A model generated the notes under the pieces. It saw only the letters and a list, made by a program, of their open reading frames with translations. It was not told where the DNA came from and did not search any database. DNA of 64,000 bases from Alkalihalobacillus deserti (GTDB lineage Bacteria; Bacillota; Bacilli; Bacillales; Bacillaceae_D), in assembly GCF_020734105.1 (NCBI RefSeq), contig NZ_JAJAFR010000001.1, forward strand, positions 664,689 to 728,688. The letters are read 5' to 3'. A program made the position numbers and the translations under genes. Each line of letters starts with the position of its first letter. The first letter of the stretch is position 1. Below are positions 44,642-53,935 of this stretch, in pieces.

Positions 44642-45265
44642 GAATTATCTGAACAAAAAACCGGCCGTAAGAGAAATCAAATACTAATTCATTTACTGTG
44701 GTGATCTGAGAATTATGGATGGCTAAAGCAATGGCTTAACACAAAGGGATCGTATCATAGAAAAAAGACGCCCAACAGGACGTCTTTTTATGCGTTTGCG
44801 GCGAGAGACAGCACACCACATTGTGCATTGCCTAAAAGGCGCGTCAATCTCGTCTTATGCAAATTAGCTCATCGCTAGACTAGTATACCACTGTTCATGT
44901 TGAAAGAGAAGTTGAATTTGTGGTAACCTCATATCCACTTATTACCAGTGTGGAAGTTAGAAGCAAATAATAAATGATATAAGGGTTGAATAAAAGACCT
45001 TACATTTTACTCGAAGGAGAAGCAATGGTATCGACATTTGCTGCATGTTATTTTCGAATCGGTTAGAGGTCCCCTTATTCTAGCAAGCTATGTAATGATT
45101 GCTTTTGGTTGACTGGTTTACGAAAGTAACGGCTATAGTTCAATTGGCTCAAAGGTTGAAAAAGAAAATTCCCATAATATGATTTATATCACTGCTTTAC
45201 TAATTGAGAAAGCGTATCATGGGTGTATAGGGACCTAAATAATAAAAAGGGAAGTGTTATCTATT
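44642..45265. other. Decayed intergenic stretch
   Basis: No intact gene. A terminator lies at 44760-44790. Remaining frames are short and unrecognised. Confidence 0.4.
44760..44790 (+). terminator. Terminator downstream of the ribD relic
   Basis: AAAAAGACG and CGTCTTTTT pair around a 10-nt loop. Confidence 0.7.
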
Positions 45266-45415
45266 ATGAAACAAACGAATTTACAAGAGTATATGCAATA
45301 TAATGAAGAGAGATTTACAAAGAGGATAATATTTAAGGAAGGTGAAAGTACGGTATTTCTACTTAACTTTATGCCACAACAAGCATTGCCAATGGTAGTC
45401 TTTTTTCGTAAATAA
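45266..45415 (+). pseudogene. Truncated cupin-domain protein
   Basis: Reads MKQTNLQEYMQYNEERFTKR, then IIFKEGESTVFLLNFMPQQAL and stops soon after. The pattern with FLLNFMPGQ-LP is that of small cupin proteins, which normally continue with H-H and GE motifs. Here the sequence leaves the family at LP and ends after eight residues. A ribosome site is weak (AAAGGGAAG). Confidence 0.5.
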
Positions 45416-45503
45416 TTAACGGGTAGCATGACAAGAACAGCGGTTATGCTCTTGCTTATGCCAAGGTGTGGGATAGGGTTATTCTCTAAGGGAAACACAG
45501 ATT

Positions 45504-45537
45504 AGCATAACCATTAGAACAGTCTATGGTTATGCTA
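45504..45537. terminator. Hairpin, possible terminator for the exporter gene
   Basis: AGCATAACCAT and ATGGTTATGCT, perfect 11-bp stem with an 11-nt loop. A further partial copy GGTTATGCT lies at about 45441. No T run is obvious. Confidence 0.45.
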
Positions 45538-45565
45538 CCAATATTACCTTAAAATACTTCCGGAA

Positions 45566-46558
45566 TTACAGGTTCTGTTCTTGACTTTTCGATGGTAATA
45601 GTTCTATTTTTTGTGTTATCTTTATTTTCTTCGTATATAAACTGTGAATGAGCATGCCAAAAATAATAATAAAAAGCCCACCTAATGCTAAGCCATTTGG
45701 TAATGGAGTTGAAAGAATTAATACTTCACCAATCATTACAAATAAAACTTGCGTAGATTGTGTAGCTTCGACAGCAGCTAATTTACCCTGGTGCTCTCTA
45801 ACCCTTTCAGTAGCTATAAAAAATAAAGTGGTTGCAATGACTCCTGAGCAGATTGCCACAATAAAAGATTGGAGAAGTTGATCCGAAGAAGGTGCACCGA
45901 CTTTAATGAAACCGAAAGCGCTAATGATTAGCCAAAATGGAAGACTTGCCAATGTCATCCCAAACACTCGTTGAAACGTATCTAATCTTCCGCCACATAA
46001 CTCCATCATTTTACGATTTCCTAATGGGTAAGCAAACGCAGCAAGTACAACAGGTGAAACACCAATGATAATCATCTGAACGGTTAGATCATTAGCTTGT
46101 TGCCATTGAATAAGCATGACACCAAATAAAATAAGGAGTGAGATGATTAAAGCCTTCTTTGGTATCCTATGTCTAACCTTGATTAGACCGTTTTTCGATT
46201 GAATCGTCTCGAAAAAAAGGGGTCCTAATAAAACACCTGCTACAATAGTAAGTTGCCAGGTGCCTGCAACCAACCAACCTGGTCCATATGCAGACGCATA
46301 CGTTAAGGGAGCGTAAAATAAAACAAATCCAACAAAACTCCACCATAACCAATGATAGGGTTGTTTTACAATTTCAGTAATCACTTGTTTTAAATTGCTT
46401 CTTAACAGTACAATTAAAAATAAAAAAGGGAGCATGAAGAGGAATCTCAAAGACGAACTCCATATCCAACTTCCTCCTGCAAGCTCCATTGAACGATTCA
46501 ATATAAATGTGATAGCAAAGAACATAGAAGCTATTATGCCAATAAATATTTCTTTCAT
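45566..46558 (-). CDS. EmrE-type (DMT) multidrug exporter family protein
   Basis: About 330 residues with ten membrane helices, of the EmrE-type multidrug resistance efflux family (PF13536-like). Conserved pieces are FILNRSMELAGGSWIWSSSL, YGPGWLVAGTWQLTIVAGVL and AVEATQSTQVLFVMIGEV. ATG at 46558 has AAAGGTG upstream; a longer frame starts at 46579. Divergent from an XRE-cupin regulator across a short AT-rich operator region, which implies control by it. Confidence 0.85.
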   Translation of the reverse strand: MKEIFIGIIASMFFAITFILNRSMELAGGSWIWSSSLRFLFMLPFLFLIVLLRSNLKQVITEIVKQPYHWLWWSFVGFVLFYAPLTYASAYGPGWLVAGTWQLTIVAGVLLGPLFFETIQSKNGLIKVRHRIPKKALIISLLILFGVMLIQWQQANDLTVQMIIIGVSPVVLAAFAYPLGNRKMMELCGGRLDTFQRVFGMTLASLPFWLIISAFGFIKVGAPSSDQLLQSFIVAICSGVIATTLFFIATERVREHQGKLAAVEATQSTQVLFVMIGEVLILSTPLPNGLALGGLFIIIFGMLIHSLYTKKIKITQKIELLPSKSQEQNL

Positions 46559-46589
46559 AGATACACACCTTTCATTCACCTGATGATTT

Positions 46590-46628
46590 TTAGTATATTA
46601 TACTATACTTTTAATATATTATACTATG
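46590..46628. promoter_or_regulatory. Duplicated operator between exporter and XRE-cupin gene
   Basis: AGTATATTATACT, a palindrome with one central base, is followed after 9 bases by AATATATTATACTAT, a second near copy. Both lie between the two divergent starts and probably bind the XRE-cupin regulator. Confidence 0.65.
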
Positions 46629-46659
46629 CAAAATAACGATAATAAAAGGAGTGATTTTC

Positions 46660-47235
46660 ATGGATAGCACACATAATGAAGCTGAAAAATTAGCTAAACA
46701 AGTTGGCGAAATGCTTAGGAGAATAAGGCGTGAAAGAGGAATGAGTCTACAAGAACTTGCTACTATCACAGATGTAAGCAAATTAACATTAGGTAAAATC
46801 GAAAGAGGAGAAGCGAACCCGTCCCTCAGTGTTATTTGGAAAATAGCAAATGGTTTAAGGTTACCGATCTCAGCACTGCTTAATGAAAATCAAGAAGTAA
46901 TAGTCTCTCGGAAAAACAAAGGAAAAAAAGTATTAAGTACTAATGAAGCTTGTGCGTTGGAACCGATATTTGATGCTACTAATTATGGTTCATTAGAAAT
47001 ACATCGGGCTTTTCTAAAACCTAACAGTGAATACTCACCAGGTGCTCATCAGTTCGGAGTGATCGAATATGTTACGGTAATGAAGGGTGAATTAAAAATA
47101 AAGATAGAGGATGACTATTATCATCTTGATGAGTATGACTCGATCAAGTTTAACGGTGATAGAGAACATGCCTATATTAATCCAACTAGATTTGAAACAG
47201 TATTACACTTTGTAATGACCTATTCTAAATCTTAA
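46660..47235 (+). CDS. XRE-cupin transcriptional regulator
   Basis: A 191-residue protein with an N-terminal HTH (LRRIRRERGMSLQELATITD, VSKLTLGKIERGEANPSLSV) and a C-terminal cupin domain (HQFGVIEYVTVMKGELKIKI and EYDSIKFNGDREHAYINP). Such proteins sense a small molecule in the cupin barrel. Divergent from the EmrE-type exporter gene. ATG at 46660 follows AAAAGGAGTGATTTTC. Confidence 0.92.
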   Translation: MDSTHNEAEKLAKQVGEMLRRIRRERGMSLQELATITDVSKLTLGKIERGEANPSLSVIWKIANGLRLPISALLNENQEVIVSRKNKGKKVLSTNEACALEPIFDATNYGSLEIHRAFLKPNSEYSPGAHQFGVIEYVTVMKGELKIKIEDDYYHLDEYDSIKFNGDREHAYINPTRFETVLHFVMTYSKS

Positions 47236-47413
47236 TTTTTTGAAAATATTCATAAATTATTATTGTTATTTGATTATACAGTCTCTTCAACGGTTTTAAT
47301 AAAAAAACGGTTACAAGTATTTGTTAACGTTAACTCAATATTGGCCGGCATTCCGGTAGTAAGAACACCTTTTCTTAGACACTTTTAACAAAGGAAATGG
47401 GAGGTGAAATATA

Positions 47414-48277
47414 TTGACATTTCAAAAATCAGTAATCGAAACAATACGTACACGGCAATCAATAAGAACTTACGATACACAAGATATAACTGAATCCGAT
47501 TATAAAATCATAACTGAATACATAGATAACAAACAAAATCTTATAGGCCCTTTTAATAGTAAAGGTAAGATGGAGCTTATTCGAGTAACTGATAATGTCA
47601 CGGATAAAGGGATCAAGCTTGGGACATATGGTTTTATCAAAAATCCAAAAGCTTATTTAGTTGGGATATGTGAAAATAATACATACTCTTTAGTGAATTT
47701 CAGTTATACGTTTGAAAAGTTAGTGTTATTTTTAACGGATCTTCAAATCGGTACTTGCTGGATGGGTGGAACATTCAGTCGAAAATCATTTGAAAAAGAA
47801 ATTTCTATTGGTGAAAGGGAGTTTATACCTTGCGTCACTCCAATTGGTTATCCAAAAGAAAAACAGCGAATGTTTGATAAGGCTCTTCGAATTGTTGTAA
47901 AAGCAGATAACAAAAAGGCCTGGAATCAACTGTTTTATGATGAGAGTTTTGAAGCTGTTTTAGATTATAATAAAGCAGGCCCTTTTCAAACCCCAATTGA
48001 ATCAGTAAGACTTGGACCATCTGCTTCGAATAAACAACCGTGGAGACTTGTTTTAGCGAACGACCGTACAGTTTGCCATTTTTTCATTGAACACACACCA
48101 AACTATAGCACGAAGCTAGGTTATCAAATGCAGTTACTAGACATCGGGATTGCTATGTGCCACTTTGATTTAACTTGTAAAGAATTGAAGATGCATGGGG
48201 AATGGGAAATAGAAGATCCGAAACTGGAGCGACTGAATGAACAAGCTGAGTATATTGCTAGCTGGAGAATTTGTTAA
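47414..48277 (+). CDS. Nitroreductase family (TM1586-like) protein
   Basis: A 287-residue protein. Residues 1-30 carry ETIRTRQSIRTYDTQDITES, and SVRLGPSASNKQPWRLVLAN near 200 is the flavin-binding core of nitroreductases. ADLQIGTCWMGGTF-type wording (FLTDLQIGTCWMGGTF) confirms the subgroup with a repeated half-domain. The product probably binds FMN and reduces an unknown substrate. TTG start behind GGGAGGTGAAATATA. Confidence 0.85.
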   Translation: MTFQKSVIETIRTRQSIRTYDTQDITESDYKIITEYIDNKQNLIGPFNSKGKMELIRVTDNVTDKGIKLGTYGFIKNPKAYLVGICENNTYSLVNFSYTFEKLVLFLTDLQIGTCWMGGTFSRKSFEKEISIGEREFIPCVTPIGYPKEKQRMFDKALRIVVKADNKKAWNQLFYDESFEAVLDYNKAGPFQTPIESVRLGPSASNKQPWRLVLANDRTVCHFFIEHTPNYSTKLGYQMQLLDIGIAMCHFDLTCKELKMHGEWEIEDPKLERLNEQAEYIASWRIC

Positions 48278-48479
48278 TGTCGATTTGGGGTCCGTGAAAA
48301 CATTTATAGATCAGTTGAATCCTATTTTTTGTGAGCTTAATCATATTTCGCTAGGGCTTTTTAAAAATTCAATTTTTCATTCTTTAAGGTATTATAAACT
48401 TCTTCAACATTACGTTTCTTTTGTTTTTAATTGGTATAGTATGCTTCGAGGAATGAATAAATGGTGGAGGTGGATTTTT

Positions 48480-48859
48480 ATGTCTTTTACATTTGATTGG
48501 ATAATGGAAGCGGTTATAGAAGTAGGGGATGTTCAAGAAATAGGAGCAACTCCACTGAGACGAATTATCCCAATAATTGGTGGGCATTTAAAGGTCCAGG
48601 ATTAACAGGGGTCATTCTTCCTAGGGGTGCTGACTGCAAATTGTTCGTACTGATGGAGTTCGTGAGATTGAGGCACGAAATACACTTGAAACTGATGATG
48701 GAACTAAAATTTATGTAGTAAATAAAGGGCTTATAAACGGAAAGTCTGAAGAACCTAAAACTTTTTATTTCAAAACCACACCTACTTTTTTTTGAGGTGG
48801 CTGGTGAAAAATATAGTTGGCTCACTCGCTCGGTTTTTATATCAAATTTTATCAAGTAA
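48480..48859 (+). pseudogene. DUF3237 family protein, multiply frameshifted
   Basis: ATG with GGTGGAGGTGG upstream. Pieces in three frames give MSFTFDWIMEAVIEVGDVQE, RRIIPIIGG, TFKGPGLTGVILPRGADC, IVRTDGVREIEARNTLETDD, GTKIYVVNKGLINGK, and EVAGEKYSWLTRSVFI. This is the order of DUF3237. Frame changes occur near 48586, 48640 and 48795. The complete length is present, so inactivation is recent. Confidence 0.8.
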
Positions 48860-48993
48860 AGTAATATCTTGCTCAAACTTACCTTCATATAAGTGGGGAA
48901 TAAAAGACAAGCATCTTCTTATAGTAGGCACAGCAACGCATAGCTGTGTCTATTAGGTCTGAAAAAGAATTTTTATATCGATGGAAACCTAAG

Positions 48994-49024
48994 AAAAAGA
49001 CCTGTGCAAAACAACAGGTCTTTT
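48994..49024 (-). terminator. Terminator of glnS
   Basis: AAAAGACCTG and CAGGTCTTTT with a 10-nt loop and A/T runs. It precedes the 3' end of glnS on the minus strand. Confidence 0.8.
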
Positions 49025-49035
49025 CGGACATTACT

Positions 49036-50706
49036 TTAAAGCTTAAACGAACTCTTCAACGAAACAATTAGATTAAATACAAGGTTGCCTTTTGTCGTAC
49101 TTGGATCGACATTAAAGTAACCGTGTCTAAAGAATTGAAACTTTTCTTGCGTGGCAGCTTCTTTCATATTTGGCTCTACAAAGCCTTTTAAAGCTTGAAG
49201 GGAGTTAGGGTTTACATGATCCAGGAACGTTTTTTCTACTTCCGTTTCCGTTAATTCTTCTAACTCTTCTGGTTCTTCATTTAAAATGAGTGGCTCATAT
49301 AAGCGGAACTCAGCTGGCACCGCTTGTGTTGCTTCGACAAAGTGTAATGTTCCTTTTACCTTACGACCCGTAAAGCCTGTACCGCTTTTTGTTTCCGGAT
49401 CATACGTACAATGGATTTCTACTACGTTCCCGTCTTCGTCTTTTATGACATCCTCACACTTAATAAAGTAAGCATGTTTTAGACGAACTTCGTTACCAGG
49501 AAATAGACGGAAGTATTTTTTTGGCGGGTCTTCCATGAAATCTTCTTGCTCAATGTAAATTTCTCTTGAAAATGGTATTTGTCTTGTACCCATTTCAGGA
49601 TTTTCAGGGTTGATTTCCGCGTCTAGCATTTCCACTTGTCCTTCTGGATAGTTTGTGATCACTACTTTTAACGGACGAAGGATTCCCATTGTACGAGGTG
49701 CTTTCATTTTTAAATCTTCTCGTACAAAGAAGTCTAACATTTGCGAATCTACCGTGCCAGACCCTTTCGATACACCTGTTTCCCGCACAAATGCACGAAT
49801 TGCCTCGGGGGTATAACCTCTTCTTCGTAAACCTGAGAGCGTTGGCATACGTGGGTCATCCCATCCATCGACAAACCCTTCATCAACTAGTTGTTTTAAT
49901 TTCCGCTTACTCATTACTGAATTGGTGATGTTTAAACGACCGAACTCGATTTGTTGTGGAGAACTCGTCATTTCACATTCTTCTACTACCCAGTTGTAAA
50001 GTGGACGTTGGTCTTCAAACTCTGTTGTACAGATAGAATGTGTGACATCTTCTATCGCATCCTCTAATGCATGAGCGAAGGCGTACATTGGATAAATACA
50101 CCACTCGTCCCCTGTGTTATGGTGTGTTGCATGAGAGATACGGTAAATAACAGGATCTCGCAAGTTAATATTAGGAGAACCCATATCAATTTTCGCTCTT
50201 AACACCTTTTCGCCGTTTCCAAACTCGCCTTTCCGCATACGCTCGAATAAATCTAAGTTTTCCTCAATCGAACGATTTCGGTATGGACTATCTTTTCCTG
50301 GCTCCGTTAATGTACCACGATATGCACGAATTTCATCTGCTGAAAGATCATCGACATAGGCTTTTCCTTTTTTAATGAGAAGTACGGCTCTTTCGTACAT
50401 TTCTTGAAAATAATCGGATGCGAAAAATAGTCCATCCCAATCATAGCCGAGCCACTGTACATCCTCTTTAATAGCATGAACATACTCTGAGTCTTCCTTT
50501 AGTGGGTTAGTGTCATCAAAGCGTAGGTTCGTTTTTCCGTTAAATTCATCTGCTAAATCAAAGTTAATCACGATCGATTTCGCATGTCCAATATGTAAGT
50601 ATCCATTAGGTTCTGGTGGGAAACGAGTTATAACATGGTTTCGCTTGCCGGACTCTAAATCTTCTTTAATGATATTTCGTATAAAGTTCGAAGAGTTATG
50701 TTCCAT
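49036..50706 (-). CDS. glnS: Glutaminyl-tRNA synthetase
   Basis: A 556-residue class I synthetase. [14 protein letters not shown] is the HIGH motif at about residue 33, and [11 protein letters not shown] is the KMSKS loop. The GlnRS-specific beta-barrel anticodon domains follow. It charges tRNA-Gln directly. ATG at 50706 is nine bases after AAGGAAGG. Most Bacillus make Gln-tRNA with GatCAB instead, so a GlnRS gene is notable here. Confidence 0.93.
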   Translation of the reverse strand: MEHNSSNFIRNIIKEDLESGKRNHVITRFPPEPNGYLHIGHAKSIVINFDLADEFNGKTNLRFDDTNPLKEDSEYVHAIKEDVQWLGYDWDGLFFASDYFQEMYERAVLLIKKGKAYVDDLSADEIRAYRGTLTEPGKDSPYRNRSIEENLDLFERMRKGEFGNGEKVLRAKIDMGSPNINLRDPVIYRISHATHHNTGDEWCIYPMYAFAHALEDAIEDVTHSICTTEFEDQRPLYNWVVEECEMTSSPQQIEFGRLNITNSVMSKRKLKQLVDEGFVDGWDDPRMPTLSGLRRRGYTPEAIRAFVRETGVSKGSGTVDSQMLDFFVREDLKMKAPRTMGILRPLKVVITNYPEGQVEMLDAEINPENPEMGTRQIPFSREIYIEQEDFMEDPPKKYFRLFPGNEVRLKHAYFIKCEDVIKDEDGNVVEIHCTYDPETKSGTGFTGRKVKGTLHFVEATQAVPAEFRLYEPLILNEEPEELEELTETEVEKTFLDHVNPNSLQALKGFVEPNMKEAATQEKFQFFRHGYFNVDPSTTKGNLVFNLIVSLKSSFKL

Positions 50707-50799
50707 GTTTTTCAACCTTCCTTGTTATGTATTGTGCATTATATACTTTCCCATAATACACCATGTAATTAGAATATTGTATCACAAGTCATTGTGTGA

Positions 50800-50992
50800 G
50801 CAAATGCTCGTTTATATACAATGTAGAGCAGATACTATTAATGTGTTCTTTGCTAGCGTAGTTGGTTCAAAGTATATCAAGGATATTTATGGACGCTTGC
50901 CACATATTCCGCTTATACCTACCGGTGTAATTAATCTTTCAAGTTATATCCAAAATAGGAGCAGTTTGTTGGGTGGGAAGTTCACTCGTTAA
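50800..50992 (+). pseudogene. KDPG aldolase (eda) 3'-region relic
   Basis: The frame reads QMLVYIQCRADTINVFFAS, then VVGSKYIKDIYGRLPHIPLI and PTGVINLSSYIQNRSSLL. It follows the segment ADTIKVFPASVVG-KYIKDI-GPLPHIPLIPTGGVNL of 2-keto-3-deoxygluconate-6-phosphate aldolase, with the catalytic Lys (YIK) kept. No 5' part exists. Confidence 0.75.
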
Positions 50993-51259
50993 TCAAAAAA
51001 GGTTTGGACAACGTACCGTAGTAATACTGAAAAAAGGTTGTTTTAATCCGACTTTTTTTGTATTGATATACGGTTAATTTCAGGGCTTTTAGTATACGAG
51101 CGTTCCAAACCCCAATTACCTTCACACTAAAAAGAGTCAATTGAGTAAATGAATTCTTTCCCCTTCGTAAAATGATGACCGTAGATATCTAATGCAGCAG
51201 CCACTGACTTGTTAAACTCCTTTCCGCTTGTAAATTGGCTTAAGTGAGCAAATGGTTCA

Positions 51260-51303
51260 ATTAGGCCATTGAAAAAGGTGCAAATCGTACCATTTTTCAA
51301 TGG
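51260..51303. other. Long inverted repeat
   Basis: GGCCATTGAAAAAGGT and ACCATTTTTCAATGGCC, arms of 16-17 bases with one bulge and a loop of about 9. No T run after it on the plus strand. Confidence 0.6.
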
Positions 51304-51436
51304 CCTCAGTAAGTGCGAAGGGGTAGTTTTTTCTGAAAGCATTTTCTTAGTCATTTCTGACATTATGTGCTAAAGTATCTTCAAGAAAGTTACATAACGT
51401 ATAAGCATCGAAAAAAATAATAGGATGGTGTTCATA

Positions 51437-51763
51437 ATGGAAATTGAACAACTTACAAGTATTGAAGACATGAATCAATTTGTACGACAGTCAGGAAAAC
51501 ACTTGCTTTTTAAGCATAGTACAACTTGTCCAATTAGTGCCAATGCACATAAAGAATTTCAAACTTTTGTAGAAGAGACGAGCACGTCTGCTGCGATTGT
51601 ATTAGTCATTGAAGACAAACCTGTATCCAATCAAATTGCCGAAGATCTAGGAATTAAGCATGAATCCCCACAAATTTTCTTGCTTGAAGATGGAAAAGTT
51701 CGTTGGAATACGTCTCACTGGAAAATTACAAAAGATTCGTTAAAGGAGGCTATCAGTGAATGA
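51437..51763 (+). CDS. Bacillithiol-system redox protein YtxJ/BrxC-like
   Basis: A 108-residue thioredoxin-fold protein with the motif HSTTCPISANA, where the Cys at about 30 is the redox residue (TCPIS of YtxJ/BrxC). The monothiol removes bacillithiol from proteins. ATG at 51437 follows AGGATGG. The gene overlaps the next, glutaredoxin-like, by four bases. Confidence 0.88.
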   Translation: MEIEQLTSIEDMNQFVRQSGKHLLFKHSTTCPISANAHKEFQTFVEETSTSAAIVLVIEDKPVSNQIAEDLGIKHESPQIFLLEDGKVRWNTSHWKITKDSLKEAISE

Positions 51764-51999
51764 GTAAACAAGTGATCGTCTATTCAACTGACGGCTGCGT
51801 GGAATGCACCTACGTGAAACAAATGTTAAGTGATGAAGGAGTTTCATTTGAAGTAAGAGATGTTATGGCTAGTGAGGAATATCAAAAAGAGGTGGAAAAG
51901 TTTGGCTTTATGGGTGTGCCTGTTACCGTTATAGGTGAACAAGCAGTGAAAGGATTTACGCCCGAACTTAAAGAGCTAATTGACAATGCCAAAAAGTAA
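51760..51999 (+). CDS. Glutaredoxin/NrdH family protein
   Basis: A 79-residue glutaredoxin with a CVEC redox motif (STDGCVECTYVKQML) and the cis-Pro loop GVPVTVIGEQAVKGF. It acts as a dithiol reductant. ATG overlaps the brxC stop (ATGA), so both are translated together as a thiol-redox unit. Confidence 0.9.
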   Translation: MSKQVIVYSTDGCVECTYVKQMLSDEGVSFEVRDVMASEEYQKEVEKFGFMGVPVTVIGEQAVKGFTPELKELIDNAKK

Positions 52000-52003
52000 A
52001 GAA

Positions 52004-52048
52004 AAAGAAGACTCTAACGGTCGGATTGGACCTTTGGAGTCTTCTTTA
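52004..52048. terminator. Bidirectional terminator
   Basis: AAGAAGACTC and GAGTCTTCTTT form a stem with a 19-nt loop; the flanks are A/T-rich. It serves the redox pair (plus) and the hydrolase (minus). Confidence 0.8.
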
Positions 52049-52049
52049 G

Positions 52050-52820
52050 TTATGCCATGTTTGTTAGACCTAACAAAAATGATTCGTATTGTTTTAGAAA
52101 GAGTTCACTTTGATTCAAATGCACTAAATGTCCTGCATCTGGAACTTCGACATACTGAACATGGGGGATGACTTTAAATAAATCATAGGTACAGCTTCGA
52201 TATAAAAAGTCATATTCACCACTGACCCATAAAATTGGTTTTTGGCATCTAGTTAAAACCGATTTCAAATCGTATTGAAGACGAATATTCAGAGATTGTT
52301 TTATAATGGAAGGATGCATTAATAAACCATACTTCAAGAAAATATCTTTTGATTTTGAATTATAAGGGTTTGGCATTTCTTTTGTGTTTGGTTTAACTCT
52401 TTCTGCATAGTTAGTAAGCCAAATTGAATAATCTTCCATTGGCTCAATTAATGAGAGCTTAAATTGATCGAATAAAAAAGATGGATTATTATAATGACCA
52501 CCGATGTTACAAATACTCATCACCTTATCAGGATACTTTTTTTCAAACGCATGGGCAATATAACAACCAAAGCTTAATGCACAAATATGAGCTTTATCAA
52601 TTCTTTCGGTTTCAAATACTTCCCAAAGCTGTTCAACTAAATATTCAAGTGTAAAACGAACGTTAGTGCCTAAATCAGATCCGTGCCCTAAATAATTATA
52701 GGTAATCGTTTGATAGTTTGCGTTTAGTTGGTTGACTTCAACTTTAAACACATCTTGATTACCTACTAAACCATGTAAAAAGACGATAGGATCGCCGCTG
52801 CCTTTACTCGTAATATTCAT
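52050..52820 (-). CDS. Alpha/beta hydrolase
   Basis: A 256-residue protein. VFLHGLVGNQDVF is the oxyanion region, ALSFGCYIAH the nucleophile elbow (GxSxG variant LSFGC), DFLYRS the acid region, and DAGHLVHLNQ the His. Substrate unknown. ATG behind GGAAGGGAAAATCG. It is convergent with the redox pair. Confidence 0.87.
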   Translation of the reverse strand: MNITSKGSGDPIVFLHGLVGNQDVFKVEVNQLNANYQTITYNYLGHGSDLGTNVRFTLEYLVEQLWEVFETERIDKAHICALSFGCYIAHAFEKKYPDKVMSICNIGGHYNNPSFLFDQFKLSLIEPMEDYSIWLTNYAERVKPNTKEMPNPYNSKSKDIFLKYGLLMHPSIIKQSLNIRLQYDLKSVLTRCQKPILWVSGEYDFLYRSCTYDLFKVIPHVQYVEVPDAGHLVHLNQSELFLKQYESFLLGLTNMA

Positions 52821-53156
52821 CGATTTTCCCTTCCTTTTTCACACTCATCATTTAAAAGCATCTATCTCTAGATAGACTAACGGATAAAGTAACTGCAGGT
52901 TCAGAAATTGCTCATTACACAATGGTTATTATTCACCAATTTAATAATGTGTGAACGATATATCCAATATTTATATTTGTATCTTTACTTATATCATTAT
53001 ATGAAACTTATGTTCATATTACTAAATGTTATGTTGACCATCAATCGTCAATTTGTTATTCTATATTTAACTTTTTTTCATATTAGAAAAACTATTAGTC
53101 TTGTAAATTATAAAGCGTATTTGCGAAAAGGTGGAAGGAAAAGGGAGCGAAGTCAG

Positions 53157-53900
53157 ATGAATGATTCAATTTATAATATTCTAGAACAAAAGATCGAAAT
53201 AATCCATCAACAGGGGAGTGTAGACCTTGCACTTGTTGGCCCGATACAACTTCCTGTTCAGCTCAGTGATCAAGAAATCACCTTTCAATGGTATACATGG
53301 GTTTCATTGAAAGACTTACCGTCAAGTAAAGAGGATTTATTGAAAGCTTTGCCAAACGCAAATCTTGCTTTCTCACAACAATCATCGATCTTAGTATATG
53401 GTGACTTTTCAAGTGCTGATGAATCGTTCATTCGCTTCCATAGCATATGCCATACCGGAGATATTTTTGGGAGTAAACGCTGTGATTGTGGGTTTCAATT
53501 ACAACAATCGCTAAAAATGATTGTCGAAAATGGCAGTGGTGCTCTTTTTTACCTAGCGAATCATGAAGGCCGCGGCATCGGTTTGTTCTCGAAATCATTA
53601 GCGTACCTATTGCAACAAGAAGGATACGATACAGTAGAAGCCAATGAACAATTAGGTTTTGAAGATGACTATCGCTCCTATGAAGAGGCGATTCGCATTC
53701 TTAAGACGTTTAGAACAAAACCAGTTAGTCTGATCACGAACAATCCCAAAAAAGTTACGTCACTAAGTGATGCTGGAATGCTTGTAGACCGAACCGTGCC
53801 ATTGTGGGGAGATGTATCTGATCATAATAAAAAATATTTGCAAACGAAAATTGATAAGTCAGGACATGTGAAGGGTCTTGAGACAGGACTTCTTAGTTAA
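53157..53900 (+). CDS. Stand-alone GTP cyclohydrolase II paralogue, second copy
   Basis: A 247-residue protein closely similar to 43776-44525 along its whole length, including FHSICHTGDIFGSKRCDCGF and NHEGRGIGLFSKSLAYLLQQ. The N-terminal 85 residues share the same unusual layout (VDLALVGPIQLPVQL, QWYTWVSLKDLP). The start at ATG 53157 has AAAAGGGAG upstream; a longer frame from 52908 is AT-rich and unlikely. It is followed after 35 bases by an FAD monooxygenase, so a two-gene operon is probable. Confidence 0.82.
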   Translation: MNDSIYNILEQKIEIIHQQGSVDLALVGPIQLPVQLSDQEITFQWYTWVSLKDLPSSKEDLLKALPNANLAFSQQSSILVYGDFSSADESFIRFHSICHTGDIFGSKRCDCGFQLQQSLKMIVENGSGALFYLANHEGRGIGLFSKSLAYLLQQEGYDTVEANEQLGFEDDYRSYEEAIRILKTFRTKPVSLITNNPKKVTSLSDAGMLVDRTVPLWGDVSDHNKKYLQTKIDKSGHVKGLETGLLS

Positions 53901-53935
53901 AAGCCGAAAAAAAGACAGACGAAAAGGTGATGAAC

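Noticed and set aside
51127..51363. Minus-strand frame of 78 residues
   Set aside because: It runs through a long hairpin whose arms explain part of its sequence, lacks a ribosome site and resembles no family.
52908..53156. Long N-terminal extension of the second GTP cyclohydrolase frame
   Set aside because: AT-rich, repetitive Tyr-Leu translation, no ribosome site; the internal ATG at 53157 has one and matches the paralogue's length.
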